The notes under the pieces are model-generated. The model was not told where the DNA came from, searched no databases, and worked only from the letters and a program-made list of their open reading frames with translations. Both the position numbers and the translations under genes were made by a program. A stretch of 64,000 bases of DNA from Halocynthiibacter namhaensis. Lineage in GTDB: Bacteria > Pseudomonadota > Alphaproteobacteria > Rhodobacterales > Rhodobacteraceae. The stretch is taken from NCBI RefSeq assembly GCF_000812685.1, contig NZ_JWIF01000063.1, positions 62,001 to 126,000 of the forward strand. The letters run 5' to 3'. This document shows, in pieces, positions 1 through 9,389 of the stretch (its first letter is position 1; the number at the start of each line of letters is the position of its first letter).

Positions 1-520
1 CGCACGTGGCACCATGGAAGTTCTTATGGAAGCTTCTGGCCTGACCACTGACGATTTCGCTTTGGCAACTGAGCTGAAGCCTGCTGAGCAATCTGCAGCG
101 CTTTGCGACAACCAAATCGACGCAATGGTCTTCACTGTTGGTCACCCTTCCGGAACCATCCAAGAAGCAACAACAGCATGTGATTCTGTGATTGTTGAAG
201 TTTCTGGCGAAGCTGTTGACGGTCTGATCAACGACAACGCTTACTACCGTACAGCAACCGTTCCTGGTGGCATGTACCGTGGCAACGATTCTGACATCGG
301 CACATTTGGTGTTGGCGCGACTTTCGTGTCTTCCGACGCAGTGTCTGAAGAAGTTGTTTACGTTCTCGTGAAATCAATCTTTGAAAACTTCGACGACTTC
401 AAAGGTCTTCACCCTGCATTCGCAAACCTGAAACCAGAAGAAATGGCGACTGCTGGTCTGTCTGCTCCTCTGCATGATGGCGCTGCGAAATACTACCGTG
501 AAATGGGCTGGATCGAGTAA
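1..520 (+). CDS. TAXI-family TRAP transporter solute receptor, 5' partial
   Basis: C-terminal part of a periplasmic substrate-binding protein of the TAXI class that delivers a small carboxylate-type solute to a TRAP permease. The reading frame is open from the left edge of the window (ARGT precedes the first ATG at 14), so the true start lies outside. The visible part ends in the pattern typical of the family: a stretch with YVLVKSIFENFDDFKGLHP, then APLHDGAAKYYREMGW. The signal peptide and first lobe are not visible. The fused permease gene follows after 156 nt, separated by a terminator-like hairpin, the usual arrangement for this transporter class. The substrate cannot be read from the sequence. 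Confidence 0.88.
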   Translation, partial: ARGTMEVLMEASGLTTDDFALATELKPAEQSAALCDNQIDAMVFTVGHPSGTIQEATTACDSVIVEVSGEAVDGLINDNAYYRTATVPGGMYRGNDSDIGTFGVGATFVSSDAVSEEVVYVLVKSIFENFDDFKGLHPAFANLKPEEMATAGLSAPLHDGAAKYYREMGWIE

Positions 521-545
521 TCGACCAGATCTGATCTGAGTATCA

Positions 546-570
546 GGGGGCGGGTAACTGCCCCCTTTTC
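546..570 (+). terminator. intercistronic hairpin after the TAXI receptor gene
   Basis: GGGGGC (546-551) pairs with GCCCCC (560-565) around an 8-nt loop and is followed by TTTTC. It sits 26 nt after the receptor stop and before the permease gene. Such a hairpin could give more receptor than permease transcript; that role is inference. Confidence 0.6.
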
Positions 571-676
571 TACACCTGATACATGAAATCCGCATATAAG
601 ACGGCGCATAGGTGGTGTATTAAGTTTTCCAAAATTCCGGCCGCATCTGACATTGCGGCATGTCCGGGAGGGACAT

Positions 677-3676
677 ATGTCACAAAACACCGAAAATTCC
701 AGCGCGCTAAGCGAGGAAGAGCTCCAGGAACTGGTCGCTTCTTCTGACGCAGGCGCACGCAGCCCGGCAGGCGCGGTTGGCACGATGATGGCGGTTGTCG
801 CCATTGTCTGGTCGCTGTTCCAGATTCTGCTGGCATCACCTTGGGCCCCGTATATTTTGCCGGGTTCAGTTATTAACAACTCGCGTCTATTCCATCTCAG
901 CTTTGGTCTGTTTATGGTATTCTTAGCCTACCCACTGACCGCTACCAGCCCGCGTGACCGCATTCCTGCCTATGACTGGATTTTGGCGATATTTGGCGCT
1001 GCTGTCGCGCTATATGGCTTTTTCTTTTATCAGAAAATTGTGGATGCTGGTGGACTAGCCGATAACCTGGATAAAAAAGTCGCTCTGGCTGGACTAGTCG
1101 TTTTGTTCGCAGGCGCATGGCGGGCCCTTGGTCCGGCTATGGCAGTTCTGGCTTCAGTGTTTTTGGGCTATGTCTTCCTCGGAGACAGCAGTGGGATCGT
1201 GTACTTCCTGGAAACACGCTTGGAGATGGAAGTCTCATCAGGCTTGATCTCCGTATTGGAATGGGGTGGACTAATTCTCCTGCCAATCATTGTATTTGTT
1301 GCTTATCGGACTATTGGGATTGCCCCAGCAGTTTTGATTTTTCTTCTTGGCTTGATGTTTGTGGTCGGCGTACCTGAAGTCATCCAGTGGAAAGGCGCAT
1401 CCCTGAAGAAAGCCATGTCGCATATGTGGATCACCTCTGAGGGTGTGTTCGGTATTGCGCTGGGTGTTTCGACCAAATTTGTGTTTCTCTTTGTTCTGTT
1501 CGGCGCATTGCTGGATAAAGCGGGTGCGGGCAACTATTTCATCAAGATGGCCTTTGGTGCCCTAGGCCATTTGCGCGGTGGTCCGGCGAAAGCGGCTGTT
1601 GTGGGTTCTGCGGCGACAGGTCTGATTTCCGGATCCTCCATCGCCAATGTTGTGACAACTGGTACATTCACCATTCCTTTGATGAAGCGTGTTGGGTTCT
1701 CGTCTGAGAAAGCCGGTGCGGTTGAAGTTGCGTCCTCTGTGAACGGTCAAATCATGCCCCCAGTTATGGGTGCTGCGGCCTTCTTGATGGTGGAATATAC
1801 ATCAACACCGTATATCGACGTGATTACCCATGCCTTCCTGCCTGCTGCAATTTCTTATATCGCGCTTGTGTATATTGTGCACTTGGAAGCGGTTAAGAAG
1901 AATATGCCTGCACTTGGCGAAAGTGACACCAGCTTCTTGAAGATGCTTCTGTCATTCATCTTGTCATTTGGCATTATGTGGGGCGTTAGCAAAACATGTG
2001 GAATTGCGTTTGCTCTCATACTTTCGGGTATTCTTGGGCTGAGTGCCAGCCTGACAAGTTTGTTGGCATATCTCGTAGTCTCAGCGATAGCTTTCGTTCT
2101 CATTCGTTGGTCTGTTAGCATTGAGAAAGATAGCATTTGGTCGTGGTTCGCTTCCACTGGTGCGTTCATCATAGCGTTGTTTGGCAGCCTGTTTGGTGTT
2201 TTGTATTCATTCATGCAGGTTCTTAGCTATGTCTTCCCGGGTGGTTCAGGCGCGTCGACTGCGATCATTCTTGCACTGATTGGTGGTTCATATCTTGGTT
2301 TGCTGTATCTGGCATCGCAAAGCCCAGATCTTGAAGCCGATGATCCCAATGCGGCAGAAATCAAGCTCCCAGTGGTTGGTGAAGTCTATAAAACCGGCCT
2401 TTACTTCCTGCTGCCAATCGTTGTGTTGGTTTGGTTCTTGATGGTCGAGCAGAAATCTCCTGGTCTTTCGGCTTTCTGGGCAACTGCTTTGATGATTGTC
2501 ATGCTTCTGACGCAACGCCCTCTGAAAGAGATGTTCCGAGGTCAGAATGACTATGTAAACACATTCAAAGACGGCTTGGTTGATCTGATGCAGGGCCTGA
2601 TTGACGGCGCACGCAACATGATCGGCATCGCGCTGGCGACAGCGACAGCTGGTGTGATCGTGGGCACTGTGACTTTGACGGGTATTGGCCAAGTTATGGC
2701 TGATCTGGTCGAATTCCTGTCTGGCGGCAACTTGGTTGCGATGTTGGTGCTGGTTGGCATCCTGTCCCTGATCTTGGGCATGGGGCTGCCGACAACCGCG
2801 AATTATATCGTTGTGAGTTCTCTCATGGCGGGTGTGGTTGTGGAGCTTGGCGCGCAAAACGACCTGATCGTTCCATTGATCGCGGTGCACTTGTTTGTGT
2901 TCTATTTTGGGATCATGGCGGACGTGACGCCACCTGTGGGGCTTGCGAGTTTCGCGGCGGCGGCTGTGTCTGGTGGGGATGCAATCAAAACTGGTTTCAT
3001 TGCGTTCTTCTATTCACTGCGCACCGTGGCTTTGCCGTTCGTGTTCATCTTCAACACAGATCTTTTGTTGATTGATGTGACCTGGACGCAGGGGATAATC
3101 GTGGCCATTGTTTCGACCATAGCCATCCTTGTGTTCACCGCGGGCACAATGGGTTGGTGGCTGACCAAGTCGAAGATCTACGAAAGCATTGCCCTTTGTG
3201 CGATTGCCTTTGTTCTCTTCCGTCCTGACTATGTGATGAACCGCATTCAGCCTCCGTTTAACGCGGTTGAACCGGCAAATCTCGCGCAGGCGCTTGGGGA
3301 TGCAAATCCTGGTGATGAAGTACGTATCGTTGTGCGCGGCCCTGATTTCGACACGCTCGAAAGCAAGGACGTAACCCTGGTTCTGCCAGTGGGCGATGAG
3401 ACAACCGGTGAGGAACGTCTTGCAGCCTTTGGTCTGGCAACCACTGTTGACGGCGACGTCGTACAGCTGGATGAACCTTTCCCGCAAACAACGTTCTCGT
3501 CGAAACTGGGTGGCTTTGACTTCTACGGTGACGAAGTCGTGACTGTTGCAGCGGCCAAAGCGACGGCGGAACAATCTCCTAAGGAATTGGTGTTCATTCC
3601 GGCACTGATCTTCCTGGGTCTGATTGGGATGTTGCAATTGGCCCGTGCGCGTAAAGAAGAAGGAGAAATGGCATGA
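677..3676 (+). CDS. TRAP transporter permease, fused 4TM/12TM (DctQM-type)
   Basis: Inner-membrane permease of a TAXI-type TRAP transporter, driving solute uptake with an ion gradient. About 999 residues: a short hydrophilic N-terminus (about 40 residues), the 4-helix small-subunit region, then the 12-helix large subunit with the conserved stretch SGSSIANVVTTGTF near residue 320 and GMGLPTTANYIV near residue 700. The last 150 or so residues look like the DUF3394 extension found on these fusions. The start at 677 is chosen because GGGAGGG lies 4-10 nt upstream; an ATG at 653 in frame has no such site. The stop overlaps the next gene's start (ATGA). The family is clear; the substrate is unknown. 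Confidence 0.93.
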   Translation: MSQNTENSSALSEEELQELVASSDAGARSPAGAVGTMMAVVAIVWSLFQILLASPWAPYILPGSVINNSRLFHLSFGLFMVFLAYPLTATSPRDRIPAYDWILAIFGAAVALYGFFFYQKIVDAGGLADNLDKKVALAGLVVLFAGAWRALGPAMAVLASVFLGYVFLGDSSGIVYFLETRLEMEVSSGLISVLEWGGLILLPIIVFVAYRTIGIAPAVLIFLLGLMFVVGVPEVIQWKGASLKKAMSHMWITSEGVFGIALGVSTKFVFLFVLFGALLDKAGAGNYFIKMAFGALGHLRGGPAKAAVVGSAATGLISGSSIANVVTTGTFTIPLMKRVGFSSEKAGAVEVASSVNGQIMPPVMGAAAFLMVEYTSTPYIDVITHAFLPAAISYIALVYIVHLEAVKKNMPALGESDTSFLKMLLSFILSFGIMWGVSKTCGIAFALILSGILGLSASLTSLLAYLVVSAIAFVLIRWSVSIEKDSIWSWFASTGAFIIALFGSLFGVLYSFMQVLSYVFPGGSGASTAIILALIGGSYLGLLYLASQSPDLEADDPNAAEIKLPVVGEVYKTGLYFLLPIVVLVWFLMVEQKSPGLSAFWATALMIVMLLTQRPLKEMFRGQNDYVNTFKDGLVDLMQGLIDGARNMIGIALATATAGVIVGTVTLTGIGQVMADLVEFLSGGNLVAMLVLVGILSLILGMGLPTTANYIVVSSLMAGVVVELGAQNDLIVPLIAVHLFVFYFGIMADVTPPVGLASFAAAAVSGGDAIKTGFIAFFYSLRTVALPFVFIFNTDLLLIDVTWTQGIIVAIVSTIAILVFTAGTMGWWLTKSKIYESIALCAIAFVLFRPDYVMNRIQPPFNAVEPANLAQALGDANPGDEVRIVVRGPDFDTLESKDVTLVLPVGDETTGEERLAAFGLATTVDGDVVQLDEPFPQTTFSSKLGGFDFYGDEVVTVAAAKATAEQSPKELVFIPALIFLGLIGMLQLARARKEEGEMA

Positions 3677-4107
3677 GTGGTTCCGTTCTATGCGCAATCG
3701 ATGTCAGCCAGCCGGTTGATGATACGAAAGTGTTGAAAAAGGGCGCTTTGCTTGCCGCGATGGAAGGGGCGACGCTTGATGTGATCACTGTCATCCCTGA
3801 CTTTGGCATGAGTGTCGTTGGGTCGTTCTTTGACAAAACCCACACTGAGCAGGCGATTGTCGAGGCAAAATCGGCCTTGAACAAACTCTGCGTTGAGGTG
3901 CTGGGCGATGAGATGAACGCAAATATCCGTCACATCGTGGCCGTGGGTACCGCCTATGAGGAAATCCTGAAAACCGCGAATGCGGCAGGCAGTGAGCTGA
4001 TCGTGATCGGCGCGCATAAGCCTGATTTCAAAGATTACCTTCTGGGCCCCAACGCCGCCCGCGTGGCGCGTCACGCAACAGTGTCCGTGCATATCGTCCG
4101 CAGCTGA
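3673..4107 (+). CDS. universal stress protein (UspA family), TRAP-associated
   Basis: Cytoplasmic UspA-fold protein of 144 residues, probably ATP-binding. The C-terminal nucleotide-binding segment is visible as VIGAHKP, then GPNAARVARHA and SVHIV. The start overlaps the permease stop (ATGA), with AAGAAGGAG upstream, so the two are translationally coupled. Small Usp proteins encoded at the end of TRAP operons (for example TeaD of the ectoine system) are thought to tune the transporter; the same role here is inferred from position. A strong terminator follows. Confidence 0.9.
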   Translation: MSGSVLCAIDVSQPVDDTKVLKKGALLAAMEGATLDVITVIPDFGMSVVGSFFDKTHTEQAIVEAKSALNKLCVEVLGDEMNANIRHIVAVGTAYEEILKTANAAGSELIVIGAHKPDFKDYLLGPNAARVARHATVSVHIVRS

Positions 4108-4128
4108 TCGGCTGAGACATGAAATAAT

Positions 4129-4159
4129 AAAACGGCGCGGGTATTTCTCGCGCCGTTTT
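4129..4159. terminator. terminator of the TRAP operon
   Basis: AAAACGGCGCG (4129-4139) pairs perfectly with CGCGCCGTTTT (4149-4159) across a 9-nt loop. The A-rich left arm and T-rich right arm suit termination on the plus strand, 21 nt after the UspA stop. Confidence 0.85.
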
Positions 4160-4246
4160 GCGTTCGTAGACGCTTACGAAATAAATTGAAGACCGGAAGT
4201 TTGCGCCGTACCATTTGCGAAATTCAATGATTAAGAAGGTCATTTT

Positions 4247-4906
4247 ATGTCGAAATTTGATTTGGTCATATTTGATTGCGATGGGGTGTTGCTTGACAGT
4301 GAATTGATCTCCTGTGGTGTCGATGCGGAAGCCTACTCCAAGGCGGGCTATGCCATGACCACGAACGAGGTTGCGATGCGCTTCGCCGGAGTGCCGGGAG
4401 AAGTCAGTGATGCGATCATTGCACAGGAGATGGGCAAACCGTTACCGGACGGTTTTCGGGCGAATTTGAAGGAGGTTGTCCTTGCGCGATATAGAGACGA
4501 ATTGGAGCCGATCCCTGGGGCAAAGACGCTTTTGTCATCATTGGTTGTCGCGAAATGTGTCGCCTCATCCGCAGCGCCTTCCAAGCTGGCGCTTGGGTTG
4601 ATCCTGACTGAGATGTTTGAACTTGTTTATCCGAATGTGTTTTCTGCTAACCTGGTCTCTAAGGGTAAACCACACCCGGATGTGTTTCTTTACGCTGCGG
4701 AAAAAATGAATGTCCTGCCTTCCCGTTGCGTTGTGATTGAAGACAGTGTCGCGGGGGTTGCCGCTGCGAAAACGGCAGGGATGACCTGTATCGGGTTTAC
4801 GGGCGCGTCCCACTGTTTTGAAGGGCACTCGGACCGTTTGACAAAAGCAGGGGCGGATTTTGTGGTGAACAGAATGGATGCAATACCTGCACTGCTTGAA
4901 GGTTAG
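4247..4906 (+). CDS. HAD-superfamily phosphatase (subfamily IA, beta-PGM/Gph-like)
   Basis: Cytoplasmic HAD hydrolase of 219 residues, in the size range of phosphoglycolate phosphatase or beta-phosphoglucomutase relatives. Motif I is FDCDGVLLDSE with nucleophile D10 and acid/base D12. Motif III lysine is K141 in GKPHPDVF. Motif IV is VIEDSVAGVAAA, with the metal-binding acid pair E165-D166. The alpha-helical cap lies at about residues 18-85. It stands alone between two terminators, so the context gives no substrate. A sugar-phosphate or phosphoglycolate phosphatase is the most likely activity. Confidence 0.85.
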   Translation: MSKFDLVIFDCDGVLLDSELISCGVDAEAYSKAGYAMTTNEVAMRFAGVPGEVSDAIIAQEMGKPLPDGFRANLKEVVLARYRDELEPIPGAKTLLSSLVVAKCVASSAAPSKLALGLILTEMFELVYPNVFSANLVSKGKPHPDVFLYAAEKMNVLPSRCVVIEDSVAGVAAAKTAGMTCIGFTGASHCFEGHSDRLTKAGADFVVNRMDAIPALLEG

Positions 4907-4929
4907 TTCGCGATACCGATCGGCCAAAC

Positions 4930-4960
4930 AAAAGCCCCGCAGCAGTGCTACGGGGCTTTT
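4930..4960. terminator. bidirectional terminator between HAD gene and helicase gene
   Basis: AAAAGCCCCG (4930-4939) and CGGGGCTTTT (4951-4960) form a perfect 10-bp stem. It lies between two convergent genes, with A and T tracts suited to both strands. Confidence 0.85.
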
Positions 4961-4965
4961 GTTAT

Positions 4966-6384
4966 TTACGCTGCTGGTTTGCTGCGACGGGGGCGGCGTG
5001 GCTTGCGGTTTTCGCCGCCAGGGTTGCCACCTCCAGCGTTGCCGCGACCACCAACATGACCGCCGCCACCGGGTTTGCCGCCTGGACGACCGCCACCACC
5101 GTGACCACCGCCGCCATGACGACGTCCGCCGCCACCGCCACCGCGATGTGGTTTATGTTTGCCTAGGCCACCGCGTGGTTCTGGTTTTTCTTCCTGCGGA
5201 CGTGCGCCACCGATCACTTCAATCTCGGTTTTCATCAGCTTTTCAATCGCGCGTAGATAGGCGATTTCAGTCGCTGCACAAAACGCAATCGCATCGCCAT
5301 CACGGCCCGCACGTGCGGTCCGACCAATGCGGTGGACATAGTTGTCGGCGACTTCGGGCAGCTCATAGTTATAGACGTGGCTTACGCCAGGGATATCGAT
5401 CCCGCGCGCGGCAACATCGGTCGCAACCAGAATGCGGATCGCGCCGGATTTGAAATCACGGATCGCTTTGTCACGTTGGTTTTGTGATTTGTTGCCGTGA
5501 ATGGAAGATGCTTTGAAGCCATCTTCTTCGAGGCTGCGTTTTAGTTTCTCAGCACCATGTTTCGTACGTGCGAATACCAACGAAAGACCATCTGGGTCAC
5601 GACGTAGGTAATCTTTCAAAAGCTCAGTTTTGTTTTCTTTCGCGCAGTAATGCAGCGTCTGACGCACTTTATCCGCGGCCTTACCGGGAGGGGCAACTTG
5701 TACGCGTTTTGGGTTGGTCAGATACGCTTTTGACAGCTCTTCCATGGTTTTTGGCATGGTGGCTGAGAACAACAAAGTTTGACGCGGTGTGCCTAGTTTT
5801 GGTGCAATTTTGCGCAACGAGTGAATGAAACCCATGTCGAGCATTTGGTCAGCTTCGTCCAGCACAAGGTAAGTTGCACTGTCGAGGTACAAGGCGCCGC
5901 GATCCATCAAATCGATCAAACGACCAGGGGTCGCGACCAAGATATGCGTGCCTTTATCAAGCTTTTTGATTTGGTTGTTGATGGAAACACCGCCCACAAC
6001 AGTTACAACGCGGATTGGCGTGCCCTGTGTGTAGCTTGTGATGTTTTCAGCGATCTGGTTTACCAGCTCACGGGTTGGCGCAAGGATCAAAGCTTTGATT
6101 TGCTTGGGGCCGGGTTTGCCATGTTCGCGCATCAAACGGTTGATCAGGGGCAAACCAAAGGCGGCGGTTTTGCCGGTACCGGTTTGCGCAAGACCGATGA
6201 TGTCATTGCCTTCCAAGATCAACGGGATGGCTTTTTGTTGGATCGGGGTCGGCGTCTTATAGCCAGCACCGGAAATCGCAGCCATCAATTTTGGTGTGAA
6301 ATCCATGTCAGCGAATTGTGGGCCTGTGGTGGCAGGCGCTTTGTCAGCTGTGTCTTCAGTCGTGTTTTCTGTTGCGTCGGTCAA
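4966..6384 (-). CDS. rhlE: DEAD-box RNA helicase, RhlE-like
   Basis: ATP-dependent RNA helicase (472 residues) acting in ribosome assembly or RNA turnover. All core motifs are visible in order: Q motif around TPTPIQQ, Walker A AQTGTGKT (66-73), PTREL, TPGRLIDL, DEAD (176-179), SAT, then ATDVAARGIDIPG and HRIGRTARAG in the second RecA-like domain. The tail from about residue 395 is basic and extremely glycine/histidine rich (repeated GGGG and GGGH units), ending RKPRRPRRSKPAA. It probably binds RNA without sequence specificity. The RhlE assignment over other DEAD-box paralogues is by overall resemblance. The 270-nt stretch upstream (6385-6654) shows no gene. Confidence 0.9.
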   Translation of the reverse strand: MTDATENTTEDTADKAPATTGPQFADMDFTPKLMAAISGAGYKTPTPIQQKAIPLILEGNDIIGLAQTGTGKTAAFGLPLINRLMREHGKPGPKQIKALILAPTRELVNQIAENITSYTQGTPIRVVTVVGGVSINNQIKKLDKGTHILVATPGRLIDLMDRGALYLDSATYLVLDEADQMLDMGFIHSLRKIAPKLGTPRQTLLFSATMPKTMEELSKAYLTNPKRVQVAPPGKAADKVRQTLHYCAKENKTELLKDYLRRDPDGLSLVFARTKHGAEKLKRSLEEDGFKASSIHGNKSQNQRDKAIRDFKSGAIRILVATDVAARGIDIPGVSHVYNYELPEVADNYVHRIGRTARAGRDGDAIAFCAATEIAYLRAIEKLMKTEIEVIGGARPQEEKPEPRGGLGKHKPHRGGGGGGRRHGGGGHGGGGRPGGKPGGGGHVGGRGNAGGGNPGGENRKPRRPRRSKPAA

Positions 6385-6654
6385 AGGATGACCCTTTCAT
6401 ATGTCGGGCAATAACGGCCCATAACAAAGAGACATTTCAGCAATAGAAATGCCATTTGCGCCAAGATGGCGCGCGGTTGCGGTTACATATGCTGCCAGCC
6501 TGTGGCGCGTCATATGTCAGACCCCCGCGTGATTTGGGAACTGTTCGGAATATATTCTCTGCTTTTGCTGATTGTTCAGCGGCTGCTCACGCGGCAACGG
6601 GCAAAGACAGGGGGCGTATGCGCCTTCAGCGCGACAAAGTCAATGGTGGGGTGT

Positions 6655-7518
6655 TTAGGCGGTTTTGACCATGCGGCTGCGCAACACGGTGTAGACCCCG
6701 CTGGCGACAATCAAGGCGCTGCCCGCCAATGTCCAAGCATCCGGGTTTTCGCCAAACACCAGCATTCCAATGACCATCGCGAAGATCAACCGTGTGTAAC
6801 GGAAGGGGGATACAACGGAGACTTCGCCCATGCGCATGGCGCTGGTCAGGGCAGAATAGGCGATGACACCGATCAAAGAAGCCGCAATCACGCAGGCAAG
6901 CGTCACGGCATCGGGCACCACAAAACCACCCGTATAGGGTGCGGCGATGCACCCGGCGATGATCAGCATGGTGAAGCCACTGACACCAAGCTGTGCATTG
7001 GTCATGGTGGCGGGGCTGGCGCGTGTGGCCAAATCACGGCCGGCAAATCCAATCGTGCCCAGCAGCGCAAAAAGGGATGTCAGCTGTAACCCTTCAGGGC
7101 CGGGACGTAGGATCAGCAGAACGCCCAGAAAGCCAACCAACATAGAAACCCAACGCCGCGCGCCGACGACTTCAGAGAAGATCACAATCGCGCCGAGAGA
7201 CACAAACAAAGGTGTCGCCTGCAAAATCGCCGACGCTGTGGAAAGCGACGCCAAAGCTATCGCCAATGTGAAAAACAACCGCCCGCTGATTTCAAATCCC
7301 GCGCGCCAGAGCATCGGTTTTGAACGCCATTGCGGGTGGATCAAAGCTTCGCCGTTCAAGCGCCCCATCGCGGCAAAGATCACCCCGCCGATCAGCCCAA
7401 ACAGAATCAGGGCCTCACCCACGGGGATAAATGTTGTGGCCTTCTTCAGGAACATGTCTTCAATGGCAAAACAGGCCATCGCCAGCACCATGAATAGACT
7501 GCCTTTTGTATTATCCAT
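6655..7518 (-). CDS. DMT-superfamily (EamA) exporter
   Basis: Integral inner-membrane protein of about 287 residues with ten predicted helices arranged as two EamA repeats, typical of drug/metabolite exporters. The start at 7518 (MDNTKGS) is preferred because GAGGA lies about 8 nt upstream; a further in-frame ATG at 7551 has no good site. Conserved features include LFGLIGGVIFA near residue 40 and a final helix before the basic C-terminus LRSRMVKTA. The substrate is unknown. It is transcribed divergently from asd, with 143 nt between the start codons. Confidence 0.85.
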   Translation of the reverse strand: MDNTKGSLFMVLAMACFAIEDMFLKKATTFIPVGEALILFGLIGGVIFAAMGRLNGEALIHPQWRSKPMLWRAGFEISGRLFFTLAIALASLSTASAILQATPLFVSLGAIVIFSEVVGARRWVSMLVGFLGVLLILRPGPEGLQLTSLFALLGTIGFAGRDLATRASPATMTNAQLGVSGFTMLIIAGCIAAPYTGGFVVPDAVTLACVIAASLIGVIAYSALTSAMRMGEVSVVSPFRYTRLIFAMVIGMLVFGENPDAWTLAGSALIVASGVYTVLRSRMVKTA

Positions 7519-7661
7519 CTGCACGTCCTCGGATCTGATCGAAATGACCATAATGTGTTCAAATGGCGCAGCAAGCGAATAAACACGCCTCTTCCATGCG
7601 CGCAGAGTTTGCGCTATGACCCATCTCGCTCGCTATGAGTAAAACAAAGAGGAGTCCCGTG

Positions 7662-8684
7662 ATGGGGTACAAAGTTGCTATCGTAGGCGCCACAGGCAAT
7701 GTGGGTCACGAAATGCTGAACATTCTGGCTGAACGCCAGTTTCCTGTAGATGAGATCGTGGCACTTGCAAGCCGCCGGTCCCTCGGATCCGAGGTCAGCT
7801 TTGGCGATACCACACTCACGACCAAGGACCTTGATACCTTCGATTTCGCGGGTTGGGATATGGCCTTGTTTGCGGTTGGTTCTGAAGCCACGAAAATCTA
7901 CGCGCCCAAAGCGGCAGCGGCAGGTTGTCTTGTGATCGATAACTCATCTTTGTATCGTTATGATCCACAGATCCCGCTGATCGTACCTGAGGTAAACCCA
8001 GAGGCGATTGCGGATTACAAAAACAAAATGATCATTGCGAACCCCAACTGTTCCACAGCCCAAATGGTTGTGGCGTTGAAGCCGTTGCATGATCGTGCCC
8101 GCATCAAACGCGTTGTGGTCAGCACCTATCAATCCGTGTCTGGTGGCGGCAAAGAAGCCATTGATGAACTTTGGGATCAAACCAAATCCATCTACAACCC
8201 GACCGACAGCAAGCCACCGAAGAAGTTCACCAAACAGATCGCTTTCAACGTGATTCCCCACATCGACGTCTTCATGGAAGATGGGTCGACCAAGGAAGAA
8301 TGGAAGATGGTTGTTGAGACGAAGAAAATCATCGACCCATCCATCAAAGTGACCGCGACCTGTGTGCGCGTGCCTGTGTTTGTTGGCCACTCTGAATCCG
8401 TGAACATCGAATTTGAAGATTTCTTGGATGAAGACGAAGCCCGCGATATCCTGCGTGAAGCACCAGGCGTTATGGTCATCGATAAACGCGAAGATGGTGG
8501 TTATGTGTCCCCGATCGAATGCGTCGGTGATTTCGCAACTTTCATCAGCCGTATCCGCCAGGACAGCACTGTTGAAAACGGTCTGAACCTATGGTGCGTG
8601 TCCGACAACCTCCGTAAGGGTGCTGCCCTGAACGCGGTACAAATTGCGGAACTTTATGGTCGTGAGATCCTGAAAAAAGGCTAA
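7662..8684 (+). CDS. asd: aspartate-semialdehyde dehydrogenase
   Basis: Cytoplasmic NADPH-dependent enzyme that reduces aspartyl phosphate to aspartate semialdehyde, the branch point to lysine/diaminopimelate, threonine and methionine. 340 residues, normal for the family. The nucleotide-binding loop is GATGNVG (9-15), and the catalytic cysteine is C130 in NPNCSTAQM. YQSVSGGGKEA follows, with the RVPVFVGHSE region further on. The start at 7662 is chosen because GAGGAG lies 8 nt upstream; the longer frame from 7635 lacks a site. It ends at its own terminator and stands as a single gene. Confidence 0.96.
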   Translation: MGYKVAIVGATGNVGHEMLNILAERQFPVDEIVALASRRSLGSEVSFGDTTLTTKDLDTFDFAGWDMALFAVGSEATKIYAPKAAAAGCLVIDNSSLYRYDPQIPLIVPEVNPEAIADYKNKMIIANPNCSTAQMVVALKPLHDRARIKRVVVSTYQSVSGGGKEAIDELWDQTKSIYNPTDSKPPKKFTKQIAFNVIPHIDVFMEDGSTKEEWKMVVETKKIIDPSIKVTATCVRVPVFVGHSESVNIEFEDFLDEDEARDILREAPGVMVIDKREDGGYVSPIECVGDFATFISRIRQDSTVENGLNLWCVSDNLRKGAALNAVQIAELYGREILKKG

Positions 8685-8702
8685 TCCAGCCTGCATAGAT
8701 GT

Positions 8703-8732
8703 AAAAAGGCCGGGCAATCGTTCGGCCTTTTT
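8703..8732. terminator. asd terminator
   Basis: AAAAAGGCCG (8703-8712) pairs perfectly with CGGCCTTTTT (8723-8732), 18 nt after the asd stop. The A and T arms suit both strands, so it can also serve the convergent gene at 8767. Confidence 0.85.
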
Positions 8733-8766
8733 CAGTTTCAATGTATCGTCATCTTGCCGCGCCGGG

Positions 8767-9279
8767 TCAGGCTTCTGGGGGTGCCGCCGGGTATCTATAT
8801 TCTCGGATCAATGTCCAAATGCTTTGGTTGATAGCTTGTATGGTCTTGATTGCGGCCGTTACGCCTTTGGCGTCATCTTGGCTGACGGGTTCTGCTGGCT
8901 TTGGTTTTAACGTGGTTGTCCGATCCCCAAGTTTGGTCAAATATGCTTCAGAAATCTTCGCGCTGGGATCAAAGTCATAAATGCAATGACTATAGCGGTC
9001 GCGCAGTTTACGGGCTTTTTTCAGGCGAGTGATAACCGCAAGAACGTCGTCTCGTTGGGCGCTGGGTGTGTGGTCTAGCCTCGCCAAGCGTTGCACCAAA
9101 TCCAAGCGCGCATCAGAGGTTCGCAAGGTAACAAAAGTGGCGGCGGCGGTTTCAATGTCGGATTTTGAGAGGCCCGCGATAAGATGTATCAGCAAGCCTT
9201 CGGTGTTGACCCATGCGTGATTCATCCTGCCAACCAGCAGCAAGTACTTGTCAAAATTGTGTGTGTTATTGGCGTTCAT
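8767..9279 (-). CDS. uncharacterised cytoplasmic protein
   Basis: 170 residues, not recognised. No signal peptide or membrane segment. The first 110 residues look mostly alpha-helical: a helix around NHAWVNTEGLLIHLIAG, then RLDLVQRLARLDHTPSAQRD, then a KKARKLRDRYSHCIYDFDP segment. The LRDRYSH pattern resembles small proteins with RNase-like or HEPN-like helices, but I cannot confirm this. The C-terminus is proline rich (YRYPAAPPEA). It is a lone minus-strand gene, convergent with asd. Codon use fits the neighbours, which supports it being a real gene. Confidence 0.65.
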   Translation of the reverse strand: MNANNTHNFDKYLLLVGRMNHAWVNTEGLLIHLIAGLSKSDIETAAATFVTLRTSDARLDLVQRLARLDHTPSAQRDDVLAVITRLKKARKLRDRYSHCIYDFDPSAKISEAYLTKLGDRTTTLKPKPAEPVSQDDAKGVTAAIKTIQAINQSIWTLIREYRYPAAPPEA

Positions 9280-9389
9280 ACCTCGAATTTTCGTGGCTTT
9301 ATAGTTGGAACGTGCAACGTAATATAATCGACCATTTAATAACCTTCCCGGGTTATCGGAAGATTATTAAAGACCGAAAACCCTCAAAA

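Noticed and set aside
2288-2890. 200-codon open frame antisense to the TRAP permease
   Set aside because: Composition (many Gln, His, Asn) is typical of the antisense of a hydrophobic membrane protein.
4970-5160. Highly repetitive GC-rich tract that looks like a tandem repeat array
   Set aside because: It encodes the glycine/histidine-rich C-terminal tail of the RhlE-like helicase in frame; low-complexity coding, not a separate repeat.
6456-7089. Long plus-strand open frames between the helicase and the EamA gene
   Set aside because: They are antisense to the EamA exporter gene or have random composition; no family resemblance.
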